A stretch of DNA of 43,245 nucleotides from Streptomyces hayashii. GTDB lineage: Bacteria > Actinomycetota > Actinomycetes > Streptomycetales > Streptomycetaceae. Of the stretch, positions 1-7,663 are shown piece by piece. Numbering within the stretch: position 1 is the stretch's first letter; each line of letters opens with the position of its first letter. The notes beneath the pieces were generated by a model. It saw only the letters and a list, made by a program, of their open reading frames with translations. It was not told the origin of the DNA and did no database searches. The stretch covers positions 1 through 43,245 of the forward strand of contig NZ_JAHHIU010000120.1 of the NCBI RefSeq assembly GCF_024539815.1. The letters run 5' to 3'. The position numbers and the translations under genes are program-made.

Positions 1-128
1 CCCCCGCCCCCCGCACCCGTGTCCTGCCTCCGGGAGCGGAACTGCGGTTCGGACGACCGCACTTGACCGACGCCGCCGTCGCTCCCTGCACCGCCCCCCA
101 GCAATCTCCTTCGGGGGTTGCGCGGTCG

Positions 129-161
129 AACGCCCACCGCGCGCCTCCCGCAGTGGGCGTT
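129..161 (-). terminator. hairpin downstream of pgi
   Basis: A 9-bp perfect inverted repeat (AACGCCCAC at 129-137, GTGGGCGTT at 153-161) with a 15-nt loop lies 15 nt past the pgi stop codon. It is the natural candidate for the end of the pgi transcript. There is no T-tract, which is usual for Streptomyces terminators. Bases 1-128 hold no gene I can support. Confidence 0.55.
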
Positions 162-176
162 ACCCGCACGTCGCCG

Positions 177-1826
177 TCAACGGGCGCGCAGCTCCCGGTA
201 CTTGGCGACCAGGGCCCGGGTCGAGGCGTCGAGGCCGGGCACTTCGGCGCCCTCGGTGAGCGCCGGCTCGACGCGCTTGGCGAGGACCTTGCCGAGCTCC
301 ACGCCCCACTGGTCGAAGGAGTCGATGTTCCACACCGCGCCCTGCACGAACACCTTGTGCTCGTAGAGCGCGACGAGCTGGCCGAGGACCGAGGGGGTCA
401 GCCGGCGCGCGAGGATCGTGGTCGTGGGGTGGTCGCCCTTGAACGTCTTGTGGGCCACCAGCTCCTCCGGCACGCCTTCCGCGCGCACCTCCTGCGGCGT
501 CTTGCCGAAGGCCAGCGCCTGCGTCTGGGCGAAGAAGTTGGCCATCAGCAGGTCGTGCTGCGCCCGGAGTTCGTCGCCGAGCTCGGCGAGCGGCTCGGCG
601 AAGCCGATGAAGTCGGCCGGGATGAGCTTCGTGCCCTGGTGGATCAACTGGTAGTACGCGTGCTGCCCGTTGGTGCCCGGCGTGCCCCAGACGACGGGGC
701 CGGTCTGCCACTCGACCTCTTCGCCGTCGCGGTCGACGGACTTGCCGTTGGACTCCATGTCCAGTTGCTGGAGGTAGGCCGCGAACTTGGAGAGGTAGTG
801 GCTGTAGGGCAGCACGGCGTGCGACTGGGCGTCGTGGAAGTTGCCGTACCAGATGCCGAGCAGACCCAGCAGCAGGGGGACGTTGGACTCGGGGGGCGCG
901 GTCCTGAAGTGTTCGTCGACCAGGTGGAAGCCGTCGAGCATCTCGCGGAAGCGGTCCGGTCCGACCGCGATCATCAGGGAGAGGCCGATGGCCGAGTCGT
1001 AGGAGTAACGGCCGCCGACCCAGTCCCAGAACTCGAACATGTTGGCGGTGTCGATGCCGAACTCGGCGACCTTCCCGGCGTTGGTCGACAGGGCGACGAA
1101 GTGCCGGGCGACGGCCGCGTCCTCCGTCAGCGCGTCCAGCAGCCAGCTGCGGGCCGAGGTGGCGTTGGTGATCGTCTCGATGGTGGTGAACGTCTTGGAG
1201 GCGATGATGAACAGCGTCTCGGCCGGGTCCAGGTCGCGGGTGGCCTCGTGCAGGTCGGCGCCGTCCACGTTGGACACGAAGCGCACCGTGAGGTCGCGGT
1301 CGGTGTAGCCGCGCAGCGCCTCGTAGGCCATCGCCGGGCCCAGATCGGAGCCGCCGATGCCGATGTTGACGACGTTGCGGATGCGCCGCCCGGTGTGGCC
1401 GGTCCAGGCGCCGGAGCGGACCCGCTCGGCGAAGTCGGCCATCCTGTCCAGCACGGCGTGCACCGCGGGGACGACGTTCTCCCCGTCGACCTCGATCACC
1501 GCATCGCGCGGGGCGCGCAGGGCGGTGTGCAGGACCGCTCGGTCCTCGGTGGTGTTGATCTTCTCGCCGCGGAACATGGCGTCCCTGAGGCCGAAGACGT
1601 CGGCCGCGGCGGCGAGCTCGCGCAGGAGCCGCAGCGTCTCGCCGGTGACGAGATGCTTGGAGTAGTCGATGTGCAGGTCGCCGACCTGCAACGTGTATCC
1701 GGCGGCACGCTCGGGGTCGGCGTCGAACAGCTCGCGCAGCCGCATCCCTGCGAGCTTCGCGCGGTGTTCGGCCAGAGCGGCCCACTCGGGCGTCCGGTCC
1801 AGCCTCGTACGGCCGTCTGCGTTCAT
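177..1826 (-). CDS. pgi: glucose-6-phosphate isomerase
   Basis: Interconverts glucose-6-phosphate and fructose-6-phosphate in the cytosol, linking glycolysis with the pentose phosphate route. The 549-residue length is normal for the family. Both PGI signatures are visible: VGGRYS near 270-275 and the C-terminal GAVWNIDSFDQWGVELGK stretch near 496-513. The catalytic set is intact: Glu358 in MESNGK, His389 in GQHAYY and Lys513. The chosen ATG is preceded by GAGGAAGG at a workable distance. The open frame extends 39 codons further upstream, but that extension does not resemble the family. The MFS gene ends only 73 bp upstream on the same strand, so read-through from its promoter is possible. Very sure of function. 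Confidence 0.97.
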   Translation of the reverse strand: MNADGRTRLDRTPEWAALAEHRAKLAGMRLRELFDADPERAAGYTLQVGDLHIDYSKHLVTGETLRLLRELAAAADVFGLRDAMFRGEKINTTEDRAVLHTALRAPRDAVIEVDGENVVPAVHAVLDRMADFAERVRSGAWTGHTGRRIRNVVNIGIGGSDLGPAMAYEALRGYTDRDLTVRFVSNVDGADLHEATRDLDPAETLFIIASKTFTTIETITNATSARSWLLDALTEDAAVARHFVALSTNAGKVAEFGIDTANMFEFWDWVGGRYSYDSAIGLSLMIAVGPDRFREMLDGFHLVDEHFRTAPPESNVPLLLGLLGIWYGNFHDAQSHAVLPYSHYLSKFAAYLQQLDMESNGKSVDRDGEEVEWQTGPVVWGTPGTNGQHAYYQLIHQGTKLIPADFIGFAEPLAELGDELRAQHDLLMANFFAQTQALAFGKTPQEVRAEGVPEELVAHKTFKGDHPTTTILARRLTPSVLGQLVALYEHKVFVQGAVWNIDSFDQWGVELGKVLAKRVEPALTEGAEVPGLDASTRALVAKYRELRAR

Positions 1827-1899
1827 GTCGGACTTCAGCCCTTCCTCACCTGTCCGTGCTGCCTCGCACGGCTTGCCCCGCCGGTCCCAACCTAGTTGA

Positions 1900-3168
1900 T
1901 CAGGGGGCGGCGCGAGCTGTCGCGACGCCGTCCTGCGGCACACCGACAGGTACGTCCGCCCGGCCCGCGGGTATCAACGCGGCGACGGCGAGTGCGAAGA
2001 GCAGGGCCGCGAACAGCGCGGGCGCGTTCGGGCCGAAGGCCTGGGCCGCCGCTCCGCCGAGCAGGGCCCCCGTCGGGGCGCCGGAGGTGGAGGCCGTACG
2101 GAACGCGGAGGAGATGCGGCCCACCATCGACGCCGGGCTGCGCTGCTGCATCAGCGTGATCTGGTTGACGTTCCACACCATGCCCATGGCGCCGAGCAGC
2201 AGCAGGCCCGCGAACAGGGCGGCCAGGTGCTGGACGGCCCCCATGAGCAGCAGCGAGGCCGTCTGGACCGTCCCGGCGAGCAGCAGGGACCGGGCCCGGC
2301 CGACGCGGCGTGCAATCCGCTGGGCGAGGAGGCCGCCTGCGAGGCTGCCGAGCGCGTACACCGTCATCGCGGCGGCGAACCCGGTGTCTCCCGCACGCAG
2401 CCAGCGCGTCACGTGCAGCACCAGGGTGGCGATCAGGGCGCCCATGCCGATGTTGCACAGCAGGGTGGCCAGACAGATCGGACGCAGGACGCGGTCGCGC
2501 CACAGATGACGCAGGCCGTCGGCGACCTCGGCGCGCAGGGTGCTGCCCGCCGGGCGCGGCTCCCGCTCGGGCGGCCGCACCGGCAGGGACGCCACCAGCG
2601 CCGCGGCCAGCAGGTAGGTGCCCGCGTCGGCCACGAACGGCACGGACACGCCGATGCCGAGCAGCAGCGGCACCACGGGGCCGGCCAGCAGTCCGCCCGC
2701 GATCTGCTGGCCGGTCATCAGACGGGCGTTGGCCCCGCCGAGGGCCTCCGCGTCCACCAGGGAGGGCAGCAGAGCCGTGGACGCGTTGTCGAAGAGGGTC
2801 TGCAGCGTGGTCAGCAGGAAGGCGAGGGCGAGCAACAGGGGGACGGAGGCGTGGCCCGAACCCACCGCGAGCGCGAAGGCGGCGACGAGCAGACCGCGCA
2901 CGGTGTCCACGGCCCACATCGCGCGCCGCTGGTCGACCCGGTCGGCGACGGCTCCGCCGAGCAGCCCGAACAGCAGCCAGGGCAGGTAGCCGCAGGCGGT
3001 GACCGAGGCGATGACCACGGGGTCGTCCGTGAGCCGGACCGCGAGCAGGGGCAGCGCGGTCGTGCGCAGTGCGTCCCCGAAACGTGAGATCACCGCGGCG
3101 CTCCACAGCCGCCCGAATCCCCCGCGCCACGCGGGCGCGCCCGCTCCCGCGGCACCTACCGTCGCCAC
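1900..3168 (-). CDS. MFS drug-type exporter, likely DNA-damage inducible
   Basis: A 422-residue integral membrane protein with about twelve hydrophobic segments and the short polar GGAVADRVDQRR loop after helix 2 that typifies major facilitator transporters. Overall it looks like the DHA3/enterobactin-exporter-like branch (MFS_3), so efflux of a small molecule is inferred and the substrate is unknown. It starts with GTG behind a purine-rich GAGGGGGAG. Its promoter carries a perfect RecA-NDp damage motif (3221-3243), the same as that of uvrA and uvrB. It lies directly upstream of pgi (73-bp gap, same strand), between glycolytic and housekeeping genes. I do not recall it in the S. coelicolor version of this locus, so it may be a lineage-specific insertion. 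Confidence 0.85.
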   Translation of the reverse strand: MATVGAAGAGAPAWRGGFGRLWSAAVISRFGDALRTTALPLLAVRLTDDPVVIASVTACGYLPWLLFGLLGGAVADRVDQRRAMWAVDTVRGLLVAAFALAVGSGHASVPLLLALAFLLTTLQTLFDNASTALLPSLVDAEALGGANARLMTGQQIAGGLLAGPVVPLLLGIGVSVPFVADAGTYLLAAALVASLPVRPPEREPRPAGSTLRAEVADGLRHLWRDRVLRPICLATLLCNIGMGALIATLVLHVTRWLRAGDTGFAAAMTVYALGSLAGGLLAQRIARRVGRARSLLLAGTVQTASLLLMGAVQHLAALFAGLLLLGAMGMVWNVNQITLMQQRSPASMVGRISSAFRTASTSGAPTGALLGGAAAQAFGPNAPALFAALLFALAVAALIPAGRADVPVGVPQDGVATARAAP

Positions 3169-3220
3169 AACTCCCCCTCACGGCTGACCGGTTCACCGCG
3201 GACACGGGAACGCTGGGAAA

Positions 3221-3243
3221 ACCGTAGAGGGCGCCACTGACAA
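3221..3243 (-). promoter_or_regulatory. RecA-NDp damage promoter of the MFS gene
   Basis: On the minus strand this reads TTGTCAGTGG, 7 nt, TACGGT. It is an exact match to the mycobacterial/actinobacterial LexA-independent DNA-damage promoter (TTGTCRGTG-N8-TAnnnT, activated by PafBC). The -10 lies 52 nt before the GTG start, leaving room for a leader with a ribosome binding site. Confidence 0.8.
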
Positions 3244-3285
3244 TCGGCCGTCGGACGAGCGGCCGTCCGGGCCCGGAACGAGTGC

Positions 3286-3310
3286 GGCCAGGCGCCCTGA
3301 GGCGCCGGCC
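3286..3310 (-). terminator. hairpin after the rbpA-like gene
   Basis: The inverted repeat GGCGCC-ctga-GGCGCC, flanked by GGCC on both sides with one bulged A, begins 12 nt after the stop codon of the rbpA-like gene and before the MFS promoter. It is a plausible terminator separating the two genes. Confidence 0.45.
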
Positions 3311-3321
3311 GGTCCCGACTT

Positions 3322-3657
3322 CTAGATCTCGCCCCGCAGTTTGGCGAGCGCCTCGGCGAGGATCGCCTCGCCGTCCGCGTCGCTGCGCCGCTCCCGCACG
3401 TATGCGAGGTGCGTCTTGTAGGGCTCGGTGCGAGGCGGGTCCGGGGGGTTGTCCCGGTCCTGTCCGGCCGGGAATCCGCAGCGGGGGCAGTCCCAGGTGT
3501 CGGGGACCTGCGCGTCGCTGGCGAAGCTGGGCTGCGTCTCGTGTCCGTTGGAGCACCAGAAGGAGATGCGCAGACGGGGCGCGGACTCGCCCCGCTCGGC
3601 CTCGCCCATCGGCCCCGCCCCGACCCGGCTTCCTCGGATCGCGTTGCCACTTGCCAC
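3322..3657 (-). CDS. RbpA-family RNA polymerase-binding protein (paralogue)
   Basis: A 111-residue relative of RbpA, the actinobacterial protein that binds RNA polymerase and the principal sigma factor to stabilise open complexes. The zinc-binding set of classical RbpA is present as Cys35, His39, Cys57 and Cys60, and the IRGSR motif lies at the N-terminus. The sigma-interaction helix is recognisable (YVRERRS, Arg90/Arg91 aligning with the key RR pair), but the neighbouring Met of classical RbpA is Tyr86. The basic linker is replaced by a proline/aspartate-rich stretch (DRDNPPDPPRTEP). It is therefore probably the second, divergent family member rather than the main one. GTG start with AGGGAG 8 nt upstream. 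It lies between secG and the MFS gene on the same strand. Confidence 0.85.
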   Translation of the reverse strand: MASGNAIRGSRVGAGPMGEAERGESAPRLRISFWCSNGHETQPSFASDAQVPDTWDCPRCGFPAGQDRDNPPDPPRTEPYKTHLAYVRERRSDADGEAILAEALAKLRGEI

Positions 3658-3723
3658 GGTCGTAACTCCCTGCGTGATGGTGCCGCAAAGCGAGTCGGCG
3701 TTTCGCTTCGCTGCGAGCGCCTC

Positions 3724-3751
3724 AGTCTACGTAAGGCCCAACGCGCGTCCA
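3724..3751 (-). promoter_or_regulatory. candidate sigma-HrdB-type promoter of the rbpA-like gene
   Basis: On the minus strand TGGACG, 16 nt, TAGACT lies about 65 nt before the GTG start. The -10 fits the Streptomyces TAgact consensus well; the -35 matches four of six positions. This is inference from motif and placement only. Confidence 0.4.
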
Positions 3752-3839
3752 GTGATTGGAGTTACAGCTTCCACACCTAGACGCAAGCCCCATGATAGGC
3801 CGCGCTCAGCTGCGCGTACCGAACATGGGGCCTTACGTA
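3728..3839. repeat. 12-bp inverted repeat spanning the secG-rbpA gap
   Basis: TACGTAAGGCCC at 3728-3739 is repeated in perfect inverted orientation as GGGCCTTACGTA at 3828-3839, enclosing 88 bp that include a small CGCGC/GCGCG hairpin at 3801-3816. The left arm abuts the candidate -10 of the rbpA-like gene. It could act as a long-range stem in the secG 3' end or as a paired operator. Confidence 0.5.
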
Positions 3840-3868
3840 CCGGAATGTGCGTGCCTGTGAGAAGTTGA

Positions 3869-4105
3869 TCAGTTGTTCGTCTTCATCACGATGCAGAGGA
3901 CGATGATGCAGGTGAACCACAGCAGACCGATGACCACGGTGATGCGGTCGAGGTTGCGCTCGGCGACCGAGGAGCCGCCGACGGAGGACTGCATGCCGCC
4001 ACCGAACATGTCGGAGAGGCCGCCGCCCTTCCCCTTGTGCATCAGCACCAGCAGCATCAGCAGCAGGCTGAAGACGATCAGGGCGATCGAGAACCCCAAA
4101 ACCAC
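3869..4105 (-). CDS. secG: preprotein translocase subunit SecG
   Basis: A 78-residue membrane subunit of the SecYEG channel, which stimulates protein export. It has two transmembrane helices (about residues 2-24 and 54-74) joined by a glycine-rich cytoplasmic loop (HKGKGGGLSDMFGGG), typical of SecG. The GTG at 4105 is chosen because the protein then begins just before helix 1 and GAGGAA lies 12 nt upstream; the longer frame would add an unrelated polar extension. It follows tpiA, but a strong hairpin (4161-4216) separates them, so it may be transcribed partly on its own. Confidence 0.92.
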   Translation of the reverse strand: MVLGFSIALIVFSLLLMLLVLMHKGKGGGLSDMFGGGMQSSVGGSSVAERNLDRITVVIGLLWFTCIIVLCIVMKTNN

Positions 4106-4160
4106 GGCTGGACCAACTTCCTCGGATTCGGATGACGACTCGGACGAACGGTGCGGACAA

Positions 4161-4216
4161 CGGGGGCACAGCGTCGTTGTCCCGGTGCGGCTCCGCCGCG
4201 TGGCGCTGTGCCCCCG
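4161..4216 (-). terminator. 13-bp perfect stem between tpiA and secG
   Basis: CGGGGGCACAGCG (4161-4173) and CGCTGTGCCCCCG (4204-4216) form a perfect 13-bp stem. The 30-nt apical part contains a second GCGG/CCGC hairpin. It lies 67 nt past the tpiA stop and 55 nt before the secG start, so it is either a terminator of the glycolytic transcript or an attenuator or processing structure between the genes. Confidence 0.6.
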
Positions 4217-4256
4217 CAAGGGTACGACGGATCGCCGCTACCGCATACTCACAGCT

Positions 4257-4285
4257 CGGATCACCGGCGGATCACCGGCGGATCA
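4257..4285. repeat. 11-bp tandem repeat at the tpiA stop codon
   Basis: CGGATCACCGG occurs twice in tandem, followed by a partial third copy that runs into the TGA of tpiA. The repeat lies in the 3' untranslated region and last codon; no function is evident. Confidence 0.5.
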
Positions 4286-5059
4286 CTGATCGCGGAAACG
4301 CACGATCTTGACGAACTCGTCGGCGTCCAGCGAGGCGCCGCCGACCAGCGCGCCGTCGATGTCGGCCTGCGCCATGATCTCGGCGACGTTGCCGGACTTC
4401 ACGGAGCCGCCGTACTGGATGCGGACCTTGTCGGCCAGCTCCTGGGTGTACAGCTCGGCGATCTTGGCGCGGACGGCGGCGCAGACCTCCTGCGCGTCCT
4501 CGGCGCCGCAGACCTTGCCGGTGCCGATGGCCCACACGGGCTCGTAGGCGATCACGACGGTCTCGGCCTGCTCGGCCGGGAGGTCCTTCAGACCGCCCTC
4601 GACCTGGGCGAGGGTGTGGGCGACGTGGTTGCCCGCCTCGCGGACGGCCAGCTCCTCGCCCACGCACAGGATCGGGGTCAGACCGTGCTTGTAGGCGGCC
4701 TTGACCTTGGCGTTCACCAGTTCGTCGGTCTCGTTGTGGTACTGGCGGCGCTCGGAGTGGCCGATCGCCACGAACGTGCACTTCAGCTTGGCGAGCATGG
4801 CGCCGGAGATCTCACCGGTGTAGGCGCCGGAGTCCTGCGCCGAGATGTCCTGGGCGCCGTACTTGATCTTGAGCTTGTCGCCGTCGACCAGGGTCTGCAC
4901 GGAGCGCAGGTCGGTGAACGGCGGAAGGACGGCGACCTCCACGGCCTCGTGGTCCTTGTCGGCCAGGGCGAAGGCGAGCTTCTGGACGTGGGCGATGGCC
5001 TCCAGGTGGTTGAGGTTCATCTTCCAGTTGCCCGCCATCAGCGGCGTACGAGTGGTCAT
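4283..5059 (-). CDS. tpiA: triosephosphate isomerase
   Basis: Interconverts dihydroxyacetone phosphate and glyceraldehyde-3-phosphate in glycolysis. The 258 residues form the usual single TIM barrel. The active-site residues are visible: Lys13 in NWKMN, His101 in GHSERR and Glu173 in the AYEPVWAIGTG signature. The phosphate-binding GGSVK and GALVGGASL loops are near the C-terminus. The ATG start lies 6 bp after the pgk stop codon, so the two are almost certainly cotranscribed. Confidence 0.98.
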   Translation of the reverse strand: MTTRTPLMAGNWKMNLNHLEAIAHVQKLAFALADKDHEAVEVAVLPPFTDLRSVQTLVDGDKLKIKYGAQDISAQDSGAYTGEISGAMLAKLKCTFVAIGHSERRQYHNETDELVNAKVKAAYKHGLTPILCVGEELAVREAGNHVAHTLAQVEGGLKDLPAEQAETVVIAYEPVWAIGTGKVCGAEDAQEVCAAVRAKIAELYTQELADKVRIQYGGSVKSGNVAEIMAQADIDGALVGGASLDADEFVKIVRFRDQ

Positions 5060-5065
5060 GCGGGG

Positions 5066-6277
5066 TCAGTCCTCCAGTGCGGCGAGGCCGGGGAGCGTCT
5101 TGCCCTCAAGGTATTCGAGGGAGGCGCCGCCGCCGGTCGAGATGTGGCCGAATGCGTTCTCGTCGAAGCCCAGGAGGCGGACGGCCGCGGCGGAGTCGCC
5201 GCCGCCGACGACCGTGAAGGCCGGGGAGTCGACGAGAGCCTGGGCGACCGCCTTGGTGCCCTCGGCGTAGTCGGGGTGCTCGAAGACGCCCATGGGGCCG
5301 TTCCAGAAGACGGTGGCGGCGTCGGCGAGCTTCGAGGCGTACAGCTTGCGGGTCTCGGGACCGATGTCCAGGCCCAGCTGGTCGCCGGGGATGGCGTCCG
5401 CGGCGACGGTGTTCGGGTGCGCCGGGGCCTTGGTCTTCAGGTCCGGGAAGTCGGCGGACGTCAGCACGTCGACGGGGAGGACCAGCTCGACGCCGGTCTT
5501 CTCCGCGCGCTCGATGTACTCCTGGACGACCGGGATCTGGTCCTCCTGCAGGAGCGAGGCGCCCACCTCGTGTCCCTTGGCCTTCAGGAAGGTGAACACC
5601 ATGCCGCCGCCGATGAGGAGGCGGTCCGCCTTGCCCAGCAGCTGGTCGATCACGGCGAGCTTGTCGGAGACCTTGGAGCCGCCGAGGGCGACGACGTAGG
5701 GCCGCTTGACGTCCTCGGTGAGCTTCTTCAGGACGCCGACCTCGGTGGCGATCAGGAAACCGGCCGCGTGCGGCAGCCGGGACGGGAGGTCGTAGACCGA
5801 CGCGTGCCGGCGGTGCACCGCGCCGAAGCCGTCGCCGACGTAGACGTCCGCGAGTTCGGCGAGCCGGTCGGCGAAGTCGCCGCGCTCGGCGTCGTCCTTG
5901 CTGGTCTCGCCCGCGTTGAAGCGCAGGTTCTCGATGACGGCGACCGCGCCGTCGGTCAGGCCCGCCACCGTCGACTTCGCGGACTCGCCGACCGTGTCGG
6001 TCGCGAAGGCCACGGGGGCGCCGAGCAGCTCGCCCAGCCGGGAGGCGGCGGGGGCGAGGGAGAAGGCCGGGTCCGGGGCGCCCTTGGGGCGTCCCAGGTG
6101 CGAGGCGACGACCACCTTGGCGCCCGCCTCCGCGAGGGCCTTGACGGTGGGCAGGACGGCGCGGATCCGGCCGTCGTCGGTGATGGCGCCGCCGTCGAGC
6201 GGCACGTTGAGGTCGGCGCGGACGAAGACCCGCTTGCCTGCGACGCCTTCGGCGAGAAGTTCGTCGATCGTCTTCAT
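5066..6277 (-). CDS. pgk: phosphoglycerate kinase
   Basis: Transfers phosphate from 1,3-bisphosphoglycerate to ADP in glycolysis. The 403-residue two-domain enzyme carries the N-terminal RVFVRADLNVP signature, HLGRPKG, the basic substrate-binding residues, and the C-terminal nucleotide-binding GGGDSAAA and STGGGASLEYLEGK segments. AGGAG lies 8 nt before the ATG. It sits between gap and tpiA on one strand, but a 10-bp hairpin in the 144-bp gap after gap suggests that gap may also be made as a shorter transcript. Confidence 0.98.
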   Translation of the reverse strand: MKTIDELLAEGVAGKRVFVRADLNVPLDGGAITDDGRIRAVLPTVKALAEAGAKVVVASHLGRPKGAPDPAFSLAPAASRLGELLGAPVAFATDTVGESAKSTVAGLTDGAVAVIENLRFNAGETSKDDAERGDFADRLAELADVYVGDGFGAVHRRHASVYDLPSRLPHAAGFLIATEVGVLKKLTEDVKRPYVVALGGSKVSDKLAVIDQLLGKADRLLIGGGMVFTFLKAKGHEVGASLLQEDQIPVVQEYIERAEKTGVELVLPVDVLTSADFPDLKTKAPAHPNTVAADAIPGDQLGLDIGPETRKLYASKLADAATVFWNGPMGVFEHPDYAEGTKAVAQALVDSPAFTVVGGGDSAAAVRLLGFDENAFGHISTGGGASLEYLEGKTLPGLAALED

Positions 6278-6307
6278 TACGGGGACTCCTGAGGAGGGCT
6301 CGTGGTG

Positions 6308-6327
6308 CTCGTGATCGCTCGTGATCG
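6308..6327. repeat. 10-bp tandem duplication in the pgk leader
   Basis: CTCGTGATCG occurs twice head to tail about 30 nt upstream of the pgk start. It is a simple local duplication with no clear role. Confidence 0.5.
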
Positions 6328-6359
6328 TGAGAGGGCTGATCGGTACGTGCCGCAGGGCC

Positions 6360-6385
6360 CGGGCGGCGCGTCCCTGCGCCGCCCG
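6360..6385 (-). terminator. hairpin between gap and pgk
   Basis: CGGGCGGCGC (6360-6369) pairs perfectly with GCGCCGCCCG (6376-6385) across a 6-nt loop, 37 nt past the gap stop. Because pgk follows on the same strand, it more likely marks partial termination or a 3'-stabilising structure of an abundant gap mRNA than a complete stop. Confidence 0.55.
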
Positions 6386-6421
6386 AGCCCTGCGCTCACA
6401 TCGAGGTGCCTGATCCGTGGA

Positions 6422-7432
<1,011 letters not shown>

Positions 7433-7562
7433 GAACCGATCTCCTCGTTGGTACGCCGGCCCATGCAGTGCCGGCGAGCTGTATTTGGGATGTCCCCGAC
7501 CACCACCGACCCTACCTCTCCGAGGCCGCCGGAGTGACATCGAGTTCGCCCATACACGGCAC

Positions 7563-7598
7563 GGCGGTCCGTACCCGCCAGTAGGGGTACGGACCGCC
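7563..7598 (-). terminator. 14-bp stem upstream of gap
   Basis: GGCGGTCCGTACCC (7563-7576) and GGGTACGGACCGCC (7585-7598) pair perfectly around an 8-nt loop. The structure lies 66 nt downstream of the carboxypeptidase stop and probably acts as the second terminator insulating gap. Confidence 0.65.
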
Positions 7599-7640
7599 CG
7601 GGCCGGACGGGCCCGATCACTCGATCCGGTCACGAACCTT

Positions 7641-7663
7641 CACGCCGAGTTGACTTCGGCGTG
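7641..7663 (-). terminator. hairpin directly after the carboxypeptidase stop codon
   Basis: CACGCCGA (7641-7648) and TCGGCGTG (7656-7663) form an 8-bp stem with a 7-nt loop starting at the very first base after the TGA. It forms a tandem terminator with the stem at 7563-7598. Confidence 0.6.

Noticed and set aside
63..1895. Long plus-strand open frame of 610 codons antisense to pgi
   Set aside because: It is the mirror frame of a high-GC gene. Composition is dominated by Gly, Val, Arg and Leu with no family pattern, whereas the minus strand encodes an unmistakable complete Pgi.
3869..4219. 38-residue N-terminal extension of SecG
   Set aside because: The extension is polar and unlike any SecG. 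The GTG at 4105 has GAGGAA upstream and gives the normal length.
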